From assembly GCA_046347945.1 (NCBI GenBank), contig JAXMFB010000022.1, forward strand, positions 3,147 through 67,146: a stretch of 64,000 nt of DNA, in the 5' to 3' direction. Shown piece by piece: positions 48,840-57,204 of this stretch; the first letter of the stretch is position 1, and the number at the start of each line of letters is the position of its first letter. The position numbers were made by a program, and so were the translations under genes. The notes below the pieces were generated by a model. The model did not search any database and was not told where the DNA came from. It worked only from the letters and a program-made list of their open reading frames with translations. The stretch comes from Zeimonas sp046347945 (lineage in GTDB: Bacteria; Pseudomonadota; Gammaproteobacteria; Burkholderiales; Burkholderiaceae_E).

Positions 48840-50492
48840 ATGGGCAACGACAGACTGGCCGGAGCCTGGCGCGACGTCGCGCGGCGGGCGCGCACGGCGG
48901 GCGAGGTCGAGATCGAAGCGCTGCTGCGCGGCGAGCCCGATCGCAGGCAGCGGCTGAGCCTCGACGCGGCCGGGCTGCACCTGGACCTGACGCGGCACCG
49001 CCTGCCTGCAGACGCGCTCGACGCACTGCTGGCGCTGGCCGGGGCCGCGTCGGTCGCCTCGCGTCGCGACGCGATGTACGCGGGCGAACCGGTCAACTTC
49101 ACCGAAGGCCGGCCCGCGCTGCACGTGGCGCTGCGCGACCCGGCGCGCCCGGGCGCCGACGGCTCGCGCGCCGACGACCCGCGTGCCGGCATCGCCGCCG
49201 AGGTGGCCGACACGCTCGATCGCATGGCACGCTTTTGCGACGCGGTTCGCAGCGGGGCGTGGCGCGGCGCGACCGGGCGACCGATCGGCGACATCGTGCA
49301 CGTGGGCATCGGCGGCTCGCACCTCGGCCCGCAACTCGCCTGCGAGGCGCTTGCCGGATACGCGCATCCGCGGCTGCGCTGCCGCTTCCTGTCCAACGTC
49401 GATCCGCAGGCCTTCGATCGCGCGGTGAGCGGCCTGGAGCCGGCGACGACGCTGGCGATCGTCGCCTCGAAGTCCTGGCACACGCTGGAGACCGCGCGCA
49501 ACGCGCAGGCGCTGCGGCGCTGGTTCGCCGAGGGCGGCGTCGGCCACGACGCGCTGCGCCACCACCTGGTCGGCGTCACCGCCAACGTCGACGCCGCGAC
49601 CGCGTTCGGGCTGGCGCCCGAATCGATCTTCCCGTTCCGCGACTGGGTCGGCGGGCGCTATTCGCTGTGGTCGGCAATCGGCCTGCCGGCCATGCTGTCG
49701 GTCGGGCCGGAGCACTTCCGCTCGATGCTCGCCGGCGCGCACGCGATGGACCGCCACTTCGCCGAGGCCCCGCTGGCGGCCAACGCACCGGTGCTGATGG
49801 CGCTCGTGTCGCTGTGGAACTCGCTGGCGCTGCCCGGCGCGACCGAAGTGGTCGTGCCCTACAGCGATGCGCTGCGCAGCCTCACCGCGTGGCTGCAACA
49901 GCTGCAGATGGAGAGCAACGGCAAGCGCGTCGGGCGCGACGGCGCGCCGGTGGCCTGGCCGACCGCGCCGGTCGTCTGGGGCGGCCCGGGGACCGACGTC
50001 CAGCACTCGTTCTTCCAGGCGCTGCACCAGGGCACCGGCGTGCATCCGGTCGAGTTCGTCGTCGTCGTGCCTTCCGGGCACGATCCCGAAGGCCGCGGCA
50101 ATGCGCTGCTCGCCAACGCGCTCGCGCAGCGCGAGGCGCTGCTGCACGGCCGCAGCGGCAGCCAGGGCGGCCCGAAGGACGGCAACGGGATGGACTGGCT
50201 CGCCGCGCACCGCGCCTGTCCCGGCAACCGCCCGTCCAGTCTCGTGCTGCTCGATTGCCTCGACCCGGCGCGCTTCGGCGCGCTGCTCGCGCTCTACGAG
50301 CACAAGACCGCGACGCTCGGCTGGCTGTGGGACATCGATTCGTTCGACCAGTGGGGCGTCGAGCTCGGCAAGCTGCTGGCGACCGACATCGAGCCGCTGC
50401 TCGACCCGGCGCGCGCCTTGCCCGACGGCCTGGCGCCGGACCTGCGCGCGCTCGTCGAGCGGATCCGTGCCATCAGGGCGGCGTCGGGCTGA
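48840..50492 (+). CDS. pgi: Glucose-6-phosphate isomerase
   Basis: 550 residues; interconverts glucose-6-P and fructose-6-P. Both signature regions occur: the segment DWVGGRYSLWSAIGLP with TDVQHSFFQALHQGT, and the C-terminal LGWLWDIDSFDQWGVELGKLLA. Also VGIGGSHLGPQLACEAL and KSWHTLETARNA for phosphate binding. GGGGAG precedes ATG 48840. 14 bp after nnrD, same strand. Confidence 0.95.
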   Translation: MGNDRLAGAWRDVARRARTAGEVEIEALLRGEPDRRQRLSLDAAGLHLDLTRHRLPADALDALLALAGAASVASRRDAMYAGEPVNFTEGRPALHVALRDPARPGADGSRADDPRAGIAAEVADTLDRMARFCDAVRSGAWRGATGRPIGDIVHVGIGGSHLGPQLACEALAGYAHPRLRCRFLSNVDPQAFDRAVSGLEPATTLAIVASKSWHTLETARNAQALRRWFAEGGVGHDALRHHLVGVTANVDAATAFGLAPESIFPFRDWVGGRYSLWSAIGLPAMLSVGPEHFRSMLAGAHAMDRHFAEAPLAANAPVLMALVSLWNSLALPGATEVVVPYSDALRSLTAWLQQLQMESNGKRVGRDGAPVAWPTAPVVWGGPGTDVQHSFFQALHQGTGVHPVEFVVVVPSGHDPEGRGNALLANALAQREALLHGRSGSQGGPKDGNGMDWLAAHRACPGNRPSSLVLLDCLDPARFGALLALYEHKTATLGWLWDIDSFDQWGVELGKLLATDIEPLLDPARALPDGLAPDLRALVERIRAIRAASG

Positions 50493-50563
50493 CTTCCCGG
50501 CGGACGTGCCCCTGGATACCTTCGGGCGCCCTCAGTCAGGTGCCTCAGGTGCCTCAGTTGCCC

Positions 50564-51241
50564 TCAAGCGCCGACCGGTGCCTCCAGGCGGCCCGCGTGC
50601 AGCGCCAGCCGCTGGCCGCAGCGAACGGCGAGATCCGGGTCGTGCGTCACCAGCACCAGGGTCGCGCCCGCCTCCCGATTGAGCTCGAACAGCAGGTCGA
50701 TCACGCGCGCGCCGGTGGCGACGTCGAGGCTTCCGGTAGGCTCGTCGGCGAACAGCAGCTTCGGCGCCGGCGCGAACGCGCGCGCGAGCGCCACGCGTTG
50801 CTGCTCGCCGCCCGACAGCGTCTTCGGGTAGTGGCCGAGGCGGCTGCCCAGCCCCACGCGCTCGAGCAGGCGCCGCGCGCGCTCGGCGGGCTTGCGCTCG
50901 CCGGCCAGCTCCAGCGGCAGCATCACGTTCTCGAGGGCGGTCATCTGCGGCAGCAGCTGGAACGACTGGAACACGAAGCCGAGGTTGCGCGCGCGCCAGG
51001 CCGCCCGCCCGTCCTCGTCGAGCGCGAACAGCGACTCTCCGAACATCGTCACCGTACCCTCGCTCGGCAGGTCCAGGCCGGCCAGAAGCCCCAGCAGCGT
51101 CGACTTCCCGGAGCCCGATGCGCCGACGATCGCCACCGTCTGACCGGCGGGAACGCGAAACGACAGATCGTCGAGAATGGTGAGCCAGCCGTCCGCGTCC
51201 CTGACGCGCTTGCTCAGATGCTCGACGATAATCGCGTCCAT
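50564..51241 (-). CDS. ybbA: ABC transporter ATP-binding protein, YbbA/LolD type
   Basis: 225 residues; Walker A VGASGSGKST, Q-loop VFQSFQLLP, ABC signature LSGGEQQRVALARAF, Walker B LLFADEPTGSLD, H-loop VLVTHDPDL. The MacB/LolD subfamily; divergence from tesA matches the conserved ybbA-tesA arrangement of proteobacteria. The matching permease (YbbP) is not seen here. The start codon shares CATG with the divergent tesA start. Confidence 0.88.
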   Translation of the reverse strand: MDAIIVEHLSKRVRDADGWLTILDDLSFRVPAGQTVAIVGASGSGKSTLLGLLAGLDLPSEGTVTMFGESLFALDEDGRAAWRARNLGFVFQSFQLLPQMTALENVMLPLELAGERKPAERARRLLERVGLGSRLGHYPKTLSGGEQQRVALARAFAPAPKLLFADEPTGSLDVATGARVIDLLFELNREAGATLVLVTHDPDLAVRCGQRLALHAGRLEAPVGA

Positions 51242-51965
51242 GCCTGATCGATCCTTTCCGTTGGGGCCCTCGCGGCCCTGGCCGTCGTTCGTTCCCGCAG
51301 CGGCTGCCCACGCGAGCCGATCCGGTCGTCGCGCGCTGCTGCGCTTCCTTGCGGCGTGCGCGACCGGGGCGAGTCTACCGGGACTCGGCCGCGCGGACCC
51401 CGCAGCGGCCGCGGCGGGGCGCACGCTGCTCGTCCTGGGCGACAGCCTGTCGGCGGAATACGGGCTGCGCCGCGGCTCGGGCTGGGTCGAGCTGCTGTCG
51501 CGCCGGCTCTCCGGGCGACGCCCGCCGTGGCAGGTCGTCAACGCAAGCATCAGCGGCGAGACCACGGCCGGGGGGCGGACCCGCATCGCCGCGCTGCTCG
51601 AGCGGCACCGACCCGCGGTGGTCGTGATCGAGCTGGGCGGCAACGACGCATTGCGCGGGCTCGACCTCGGCGCGACCGAGGCCAACCTCGCGACCATGAC
51701 GCGGGCCGCGCGCCAGACCGGCGCGCGGGTCCTGCTGCTGGGCATGCAGGTGCCGCCGAACTACGGTCGCGCCTATACCGACGCGTTCGCGGCGCTGTTC
51801 CGCAACGTGGCCGAGCGCGAGAAGGCGTCGCTGCTGCCGTTCTTCCTCGACGGGGTGGCCGATCGGCCCGAGCTGTTCCAGCCCGATCGCATCCACCCGA
51901 ACGAGTCGGCGCAGGCGCGGATGCTCGAGAACGTGTGGCCGGCGTTGGGGCCCTTGCTGGGCTGA
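51240..51965 (+). CDS. tesA: Arylesterase/multifunctional acyl-CoA thioesterase (SGNH hydrolase)
   Basis: 241 residues. SGNH blocks: LLVLGDSLSAEYG (nucleophile Ser), ISGETTAGG (Gly), ELGGNDALRG (Asn) and DRIHPNESAQ (Asp-x-x-His). The Arg-rich then hydrophobic N-terminus (SGRRALLRFLAACATGASLPG) looks like a signal peptide. The first ATG (51240) overlaps the ybbA start codon by two bases. A later start (near 51288) would also leave the signal and would free space for a promoter. In the same direction as the molybdate-type permease (2 bp gap). Confidence 0.9.
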   Translation: MPDRSFPLGPSRPWPSFVPAAAAHASRSGRRALLRFLAACATGASLPGLGRADPAAAAAGRTLLVLGDSLSAEYGLRRGSGWVELLSRRLSGRRPPWQVVNASISGETTAGGRTRIAALLERHRPAVVVIELGGNDALRGLDLGATEANLATMTRAARQTGARVLLLGMQVPPNYGRAYTDAFAALFRNVAEREKASLLPFFLDGVADRPELFQPDRIHPNESAQARMLENVWPALGPLLG

Positions 51966-51967
51966 CG

Positions 51968-53107
51968 ATGCCCCCCTTGCGCCGCGCATCGTGGCTCGCC
52001 GAGGCCTCGGGCGCATTCGGCGACCTCGGGGTGCTGATCCCCTTCGTCACCGCGTACCTGGGCGTGGTCGGGATGGCGCCGGCCGGCGTGCTGGTGCCGA
52101 TCGGCCTGGCGTCGCTCGCGGCGGGCCTGTGGTACCGCACGCCATTCCCGGTCCAGCCGATGAAGCTGATCGGCGCATCGGTCATCCTCTATGCCGGCTC
52201 GGGGGTCGAGATCACGCCGACGGTCGTCGTCGCGGCCGGGCTGTGCACGGGGCTGATCTGGCTGGCCCTGGGCCTCACGGGCCTGGCCGCGCGCCTGAGC
52301 GCGCTGATCCCGCGCGAAGCGATGCTCGGCGTCGTGATGGGCCTCGGCTTCGGCTTCATGCTCGAGGGCCTGCGCACGATGTCGGCGACGCCGGTCGCTT
52401 CGGGCCTGACGCTGGCCGTCGCGATGCTGCTGCTTTCGCGGCCGACGGTCCCGACGATGCTGGTACTGCTGTTCGGCGGCGCCGCGGCGAGCCTGCTCGG
52501 CGGCGGCGCAGCGGCCTTCGACGCGTCGCGGCTCGTTCCCGCGCTGACGCTCCCCGCGCCAGCCTGGCCGCAGGTGTCCTGGCACGCGATCGAGCTGGGC
52601 CTGCTGCTGCTCGCGCTGCCGCAATTGCCGCTCACCTTCGGCAACGCGCTGTTCGCGGTCGTCGACGAGAACAACCGGCGCTTTCCCGACCGGCCGACGC
52701 ACGAGCGAACGGTCGCGCTGTCCACCGGCCTGATGAACCTCGTGTCGAGCGCGCTGGGCGGCATCCCGCTGTGCCACGGCACCGGCGGAATGGCGGCGCA
52801 GGTCCGCTTCGGCGCGCGCAGCGGCCGTGCGCCGCTGATCTTCGGCGCGACGATGCTGGCGATCGGCCTCCTCTTCGCCGACGCGGTGTCGCTGCTGTTC
52901 GCCCTGGTGCCGGCGGCGGTGCTGGGCAGCATCCTGTTCCTGGCCGGGCTGCAGCTCGCACTGGGCAGCCGCGCCGAGGGCGGCCAGAAGGCCGAGCGAT
53001 TCGTCGTGCTGGCGACTGCGGGCATCGCGGTCTGGCACACGGGGCTCGCGGTGCTGTTCGGCGTGCTCGCGCACCACGCGGCGAAACGGGGTTGGCTCAG
53101 GCTGTAG
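51968..53107 (+). CDS. MOT1-type molybdate/sulfate permease
   Basis: 379-residue membrane protein with about 10-11 helices. SGAFGDLGVLIPFVTAYL and GLWYRTPFPVQPMKLIGA are the MOT1/SulP-like hallmarks, with second-half GGIPLCHGTGGMAAQVRFGARSG. Plant homologues carry molybdate; a bacterial substrate is inferred. Starts 2 bp after tesA, probably cotranscribed. Ends 40 bp before tRNA-Leu. Confidence 0.88.
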   Translation: MPPLRRASWLAEASGAFGDLGVLIPFVTAYLGVVGMAPAGVLVPIGLASLAAGLWYRTPFPVQPMKLIGASVILYAGSGVEITPTVVVAAGLCTGLIWLALGLTGLAARLSALIPREAMLGVVMGLGFGFMLEGLRTMSATPVASGLTLAVAMLLLSRPTVPTMLVLLFGGAAASLLGGGAAAFDASRLVPALTLPAPAWPQVSWHAIELGLLLLALPQLPLTFGNALFAVVDENNRRFPDRPTHERTVALSTGLMNLVSSALGGIPLCHGTGGMAAQVRFGARSGRAPLIFGATMLAIGLLFADAVSLLFALVPAAVLGSILFLAGLQLALGSRAEGGQKAERFVVLATAGIAVWHTGLAVLFGVLAHHAAKRGWLRL

Positions 53108-53147
53108 GCTTGCGGACGGGCCACCGCAGTATCATGCGGGGCGCCCG

Positions 53148-53232
53148 GCGCGGGTGACGAAACCGGTAGACGTAGCGGACTTAAAATCCGCGGCCGCAAG
53201 GCGTGCGGGTTCGAGTCCCGCCCCGCGCACCA
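53148..53232 (+). tRNA. tRNA-Leu (UAA anticodon), with encoded CCA
   Basis: Acceptor stem GCGCGGG pairs with CCCGCGC; D-arm sequence GACGAAACCGGTAGACG; anticodon loop CTTAAAA (anticodon TAA) between CGGA and TCCG; long variable arm GGCCGCAAGGCGTG typical of class II tRNAs; T-arm with GGTTCGAGTCC; terminal ACCA. The phage-like block begins 12 bp after the CCA, so the 3' end is a plausible attachment site. Confidence 0.93.
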
Positions 53233-53244
53233 GGCACGGCCGCC

Positions 53245-53952
53245 TCAGAACTCGACCGCGAACTCCGTCGCCTGGAAGATGGCGCGCTTGGCGTCCAGCT
53301 CGGCCGCGACGTCCGCCCCGCCGATCAGTGTGTACGGCTTGCCCCAGAGCTCCATGGAAACGTCGCCAGGAACTACCCCCACAGCCAACCGAGCAACGCC
53401 GAGCAGTAGAATGTAATTGCCGACCGTGACCGCTTGAAGGTCCCGTTCGAGCTCCGCAATCTGCTTCTCACGGGCGGCCGCCTCGCCCTCAACGCCTTCT
53501 TGTGCTCAGTTCTGGCTGTTGCAAGCTCACCCCATACCGACGCGACGGCATTGTCCAGCTGAAACGTTGTGCTCAAGCGCAGCAAGTCGTTCGCCCAGCG
53601 GCGCATCGAGCGGCACCTGATTGCGTGCGGACGCTCGACCCACGCGACGTCGAGATCGGTCTCGACGACGATGAGTTGGCCACGTACCTCAGCGTGTCCC
53701 AGAAGCCGCGCCACCATTGCGCCATGCTCTGTAGCACAGTCGCCTGCCCGAAGTGCCTGCCATTGCGCGTCAAGTCCCGATACACGGTGTAGATTCAATG
53801 CCTTGGAGCACGAGACCGAATAACCGGATCCGCAGGTCTGACGGACCGGGATAGCCGACCACTATCAACACATTGACTCCCGCCAGCGCCAGGTTGAGCC
53901 ACACCATCGGCTTCTTTGCTGCCCAAGGCCACAGGCTCCTGACTATGGTCAT
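53245..53952 (-). CDS. Phage membrane protein with coiled coil, frameshifted as sequenced
   Basis: Starts at ATG 53952 (AAGGG upstream) with VRSLWPWAAKKPMVWLNLAL, a hydrophobic helix, then SDLRIRLFGLVLQ. After at least three frame changes the chain continues as AVASVWGELATARTEHKKAL (53540-53480) and EAAAREKQIAELERDL, a charged coiled coil. It ends in a last hydrophobic stretch (VGNYILLLGVARLAVGVV) and KPYTLIGGADVAAELDAK, stop at 53245. Fits a small phage membrane protein, possibly holin- or spanin-associated, but no family match is certain. Last gene before tRNA-Leu. Confidence 0.5.
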
Positions 53953-53996
53953 GATCGCCCTTGTCGGTCGAAACGTTCAATCTGCGCACTTCATGG

Positions 53997-54119
53997 CTAC
54001 CGTTCCTTCTGATCACTTTCCGGCATCCGCGAGTGTCGGTAAACGCGACAGGTACGTAACAACCGCCAGGTGGCGCTCTGCTCGACGGGGTCACTCGACG
54101 GCCGCCCATCTGCATTCAT
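53997..54119 (-). CDS. Very small hypothetical ORF
   Basis: 40 codons. The ATG overlaps the stop of the preceding 74-codon gene (ATGA), the usual sign of a real phage gene. MNADGRPSSDPVEQS is the start; hydrophilic, Arg-rich, no recognised motif. Could be chance. Confidence 0.3.
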   Translation of the reverse strand: MNADGRPSSDPVEQSATWRLLRTCRVYRHSRMPESDQKER

Positions 54120-54340
54120 GCCGGCGCAACGATCGATGCAGCGCCGTTCGATCCTCGCTCAGGTGGGCCGAGTTCGTGGAAGTCGCGCGCACGATCGGCC
54201 GGGTCCTTGCCTACCTTGAGTGCTCTGCCCTCGTGCAAGTAGGCGCCTTCAGTAGCAGCGACTCGGTGTGCAGCTTCGGCATGCCCCAGCGGCACCTTCT
54301 TGCGGCAGTTCTTGTCGTCGATTCGAGCCGCGCCTGCCAT
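54116..54340 (-). CDS. Small hypothetical phage protein
   Basis: 74 residues, opening MAGAARIDDKNCRKKVPLG and continuing EAAHRVAATEGAYLHEGRALKVG. GAAGGTG lies upstream of the ATG. Resembles small basic phage proteins of unknown role; the C-terminal 25 residues may be out of frame. No function is proposed. Confidence 0.4.
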   Translation of the reverse strand: MAGAARIDDKNCRKKVPLGHAEAAHRVAATEGAYLHEGRALKVGKDPADRARDFHELGPPERGSNGAASIVAPA

Positions 54341-54350
54341 GCGGCCACCT

Positions 54351-54775
54351 TCAACACGCGATCGTCGCGCCTCGCGAACCGCAGCCCTTGCCCTTGGTGA
54401 ATCCAGACCTTGGCTCGCGGGTGTGCAATCGAGGCCTCGACCGAAGCCTGCGGATGAGCGGCGTAGCGGCTAGCCAGCTGCGGTGCGAGCTCACGTAGCG
54501 CGACATCGACACGTGACGATCAGCCCGCCGCCCGATTTGTGGCCCGGCGAGGAGCTGCGCGCGGTAGCCGCTCGATGAGTTGAAGAACAGATCTAGCCGC
54601 GCCGGGTCGACGCGGATGACGACGACGAAGCGGCGGCCGCGACTGTCCTCGCCCAGGCGCTCCATCGAATCGCCTCGACGCGCTTCGCGCGCAGCATGTC
54701 GGCCGCCAGACGTTCGAACGGTGGGGCAAGCAGCAACCCTTGCGGCGCCCGGGCTCGACAGATGGGTCGAGTCAT
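54351..54775 (-). CDS. Hypothetical phage protein, frame uncertain
   Basis: ATG 54775 overlaps the stop of the preceding gene (ATGA). It opens MTRPICRARAPQGLLLAPPF, then ERLAADMLRAKRVEAI. A frame change near 54660 leads to MERLGEDSRGRRFVVVIRVD and LDLFFNSSSGYRAQLLAG. The pieces read like one protein of about 110-140 residues. Family not recognised. Confidence 0.4.
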
Positions 54776-55029
54776 GAACGTCCCCCTCGAACCGAGCGAA
54801 ACCCCTCATCGATCGCGGCCCAACTTCCTAAGACGAGGCCTACGCGCCCCCGCAGCAGCACTCGAAGCTGGTCGTAGCCAATGACAACGCCCTGGCGAGG
54901 CACGTCGATAATCGGTGGCGTCGTCGGCGGCCCCAGCGCCCGCGCGATCCATTCGTCGACTTGATTCTGCGCGTGGGCGTCGCCGGCTTCAGCGCGCTTC
55001 AGCAGTTCGTCGATCTCTTGGTCGTCCAT
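54772..55029 (-). CDS. Small hypothetical phage protein
   Basis: 85 residues, start ATG 55029 with GGAG upstream: MDDQEIDELLKRAEAGDAHA, then VIGYDQLRVLLRGRVGLVLGSWAAIDEG. Acidic N-terminus, no membrane segment. Unknown family; could be a short helical regulator or chaperone. Stop overlaps the next start (ATGA). Confidence 0.5.
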   Translation of the reverse strand: MDDQEIDELLKRAEAGDAHAQNQVDEWIARALGPPTTPPIIDVPRQGVVIGYDQLRVLLRGRVGLVLGSWAAIDEGFRSVRGGRS

Positions 55030-55384
55030 GACTTCGCTCTCCGATTGGTGTGGGTTCGACGACGATAGTCCCTCGCCCGCACCAGGACCGTGCATTTGTC
55101 GCAGCGCACCAGGCGAGCGTCTTTCAGCTGACAGGCGGCAGCGCGGCCAGTACGAGCGGCGCACACGGGGAGCTGCTCAAGGAGTTGGCGAGGGCGACGC
55201 CGCAGACGGCGAACCTAGCGGCGTGAAGGCTGGACCCATGTCCAGCGACGTGACGCGGGCTGCGCCTTCTTCACGCCGAAGCCCTGCAGTCCACCGGCAT
55301 CAGCCGGCAGACAGCGCATCGGTACCAGGCTCTCGCCAGAGCGACGATCAGCCGCGGCCGGCACTCACTTGATCATCCGGAACG
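55030..55384. other. Gap with no supported gene
   Basis: About 355 bp. On the minus strand the fragment LVRCDKCTVLVRARDYR (near 55100) has a CxxC pair but no start codon or family match, so a frameshifted small zinc-binding protein is possible. Nothing else is supported. Confidence 0.3.
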
Positions 55385-55406
55385 AAAAAGCCGCCCGAAG
55401 GCGGCT
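55385..55406 (-). terminator. Intrinsic terminator with TTCG tetraloop
   Basis: AGCCGCC/GGCGGCT 7-bp stem with a 4-base loop (TTCG on the minus strand), followed on that strand by a T-run (TTTTTCG). Lies 22 bp after the end of the gene at 55428-55843. A clear Rho-independent terminator. Confidence 0.75.
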
Positions 55407-55427
55407 CGAGTGCGGCGCTGCCGAGGC

Positions 55428-55843
55428 TCACCATGCGAGCCGATGAACGCGGCGCAGATTCTCGGCGCGCGCTACTGCCGTCGAGCTAGAACCGGCACCC
55501 TCCCCGTTCTCGATGTTGAACGTGTCCAGATCGCCGTACACGGCGCGCACGATCCAGTCACCCCGCGGGAAACTGGCCGAGCCATCGCACAGCTCGAGAA
55601 TCCGCACCAGTTTGCCGCGATTGCTCGGCAGCCCTCCGATCATTTCGCAAACGTCGCCCGGCATCAGACGCGGACGTGACTTGATCGAGACAACGCCGCG
55701 CGGGTAGCGCCCTCGACGACAGGCGTTGACCACTGGTTCGCGGTCCTCTGTGCAGGCAGACGACGTTGGGTGCCAAGCGCCTGCGCGGCGCGGCGCGGGT
55801 AGCTGCATCGGTTGATGCGCCTTCTCCGGATGCTGGCGTTCAT
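55428..55843 (-). CDS. Hypothetical phage protein, probably frameshifted
   Basis: A very strong ribosome site AAGGAGG precedes ATG 55843 (MNASIRRRRINRC). After frame changes near 55790-55700 the chain continues as RLMPGDVCEMIGGLPSNRGK, then LVRILELCDGSASFPRGDWIVRAVYGDLD, ending RRVHRLAW at 55428. It has a compact beta-rich look, possibly a DNA- or protein-binding small domain. Family unknown. An intrinsic terminator follows. Confidence 0.45.
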
Positions 55844-55845
55844 GG

Positions 55846-56219
55846 TCATGCCTCCTTGCGCGTCGGCGATGACGGCATCCATGTCGTCACGCCCGCACAA
55901 CCCGAGTGTCAGGCGCAGCTCCGCCGCCTTCATGGTGTCGACCACGGCGGCCAGGTACACCAGATAGTCGGTGATCGAGACACGCACCCCCGCCAACGCC
56001 GACCGCAGCGCGGTCCATCGATCCGCCCGAACAGTTGTTCGCACGGCTGCTGAGCACGGCCAGCGCTGCTCGCCGCGCAGGCCCTTGGCGATCCTCGCCA
56101 AAGAGCGCCTCCATCTGGATCACCTGCGCCTCGGTGAACGCCGCCGGCATCGCGCAGACGCGACGGTAGAGCACCTCTTCGGACTCGGGTTCCCGGTGTT
56201 TGCGTTTCGTCGTCGTCAT
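55846..56219 (-). CDS. Hypothetical phage protein, probably frameshifted
   Basis: ATG 56219 with AGGAGC upstream: MTTTKRKHREPESEEVLYRR, then AFTEAQVIQMEALFGE. After a frame change near 56060 it continues as ALRSALAGVRVSITDYLVYLAAVVDTMKA and LRLTLGLCGRDDMDAVIADA, and ends with a TGA that overlaps the next gene's ribosome site region. About 120 residues, acidic/helical; unknown function. Confidence 0.45.
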
Positions 56220-56340
56220 GGTTGCCATGCTCCTGAAAAGGTGGGCGGAACCGACGGGTTGGCGGACCGGAACATAGGAACCGGCAGGCCCTTTCGGACC
56301 TCCCGCCGGCCCGCCCATAGCGGAGCACAGCGAGCAGGCA

Positions 56341-56365
56341 TGAAAAAACCGCCATTGCGGCGGTT
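56341..56365 (-). terminator. Intrinsic terminator
   Basis: AACCGCC/GGCGGTT 7-bp stem with a 5-base loop; on the minus strand a T-run (TTTTTT) follows. It lies between the gene at 56500-56661 and the start of the gene at 56219. Fits a terminator of the upstream late or lysis transcript. Confidence 0.7.
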
Positions 56366-56499
56366 GTGCCCGCCTATGTTTCCGGGCCGCCAAGCCCGAG
56401 CGCCGAAACCTCGGCGCGCATCAAGTCTGCGCTCGGTCCATCCGACGGGTCAAGCGGCAAGTTTGCCGGTTGAACTTTGGCCAGCGCGGCGGGTCAAGC

Positions 56500-56661
56500 T
56501 CAGTGCTTCGCCCTCGGCCCGCCCTCGAGCTCGGCGAGCCGGGCCTCGAGCAGGTTGACCCGCTCGACCAGCTCGGCATGAGCAAATGCGAGCCGCACCA
56601 GCGGAAGCGTCGGGATCAGTGGCACCTCGCCGACATTGTCCGGGCTGTCTTTCTCGTCCAT
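56500..56661 (-). CDS. Small hypothetical phage protein with coiled coil
   Basis: 53 residues: MDEKDSPDNVGEVPLIPTLP, then AHAELVERVNLLEARLAELEGG, an amphipathic coiled coil with leucines at heptad spacing. GGAGGGAG lies upstream of the ATG (56661). It follows the 177-residue membrane-type gene by 9 bp. No family identified. Its length and low-complexity helix are typical of phage accessory proteins. Confidence 0.65.
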   Translation of the reverse strand: MDEKDSPDNVGEVPLIPTLPLVRLAFAHAELVERVNLLEARLAELEGGPRAKH

Positions 56662-56670
56662 GACTCCCTC

Positions 56671-57204
56671 CTATCGCGCGCGCATCGTGCGAACGCTCAG
56701 AACCTGCATCCCGATCGGGGTCGCCGTGAAGTCCCCCGGCCGCGCCCCCTCGAAGAACGGTGCCAGCTTCCAGCCGGCGCGCAGCTCGACGTCGACCCCC
56801 GCGAGCCGCGCCGCCGCCGTCAGCTCGAACCACCAGCGACGACCATCCGCAATCGTCCCGAGCCACCAGGCCGGCGGATTCGTGCGCGGGTCTCGGGTGC
56901 CGCGCTCGCGCAGGACCATCGTCTCGAAGTCCGGCGAGCAGCGCCAGGTGTTCGACAGCCGATAGGCGCGATTGCGCCAGAGCCAGCGGATCAGCCCCCA
57001 GCGGGTCGCCGGGTAGCCCTCCGACAGCGGCCCTTGCCATCCCGGCTGGTCGTGCGTCTCGAGCCAGCGAAAGCACGGCGGCAGGCGCCCGGCTGGATCG
57101 GCAAGCGCCACAGCCAGCGGCACGAGCGGGACCGCGAGCACTTCGGCCACCAGTAGGACGGCGGACCAGCCGAGCCACGCCAGGACGATGCAGGCCGGCC
57201 TCAT
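56671..57204 (-). CDS. Hypothetical phage protein with N-terminal membrane segment
   Basis: 177 residues. An N-terminal hydrophobic segment (ACIVLAWLGWSAVLLVAEVL) is followed by a tryptophan-rich region (WGLIRWLWRNRAYRLSNTW, then PPAWWLGTIADGRRWWFEL) and the C-terminal GIQVLSVR-like strand (MQVLSVRTMRAR). Similar proteins occur next to tail-fibre genes in siphoviruses; role unknown. Its ATG overlaps the stop of the tail-fibre-like gene (ATGA). Confidence 0.7.
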   Translation of the reverse strand: MRPACIVLAWLGWSAVLLVAEVLAVPLVPLAVALADPAGRLPPCFRWLETHDQPGWQGPLSEGYPATRWGLIRWLWRNRAYRLSNTWRCSPDFETMVLRERGTRDPRTNPPAWWLGTIADGRRWWFELTAAARLAGVDVELRAGWKLAPFFEGARPGDFTATPIGMQVLSVRTMRAR

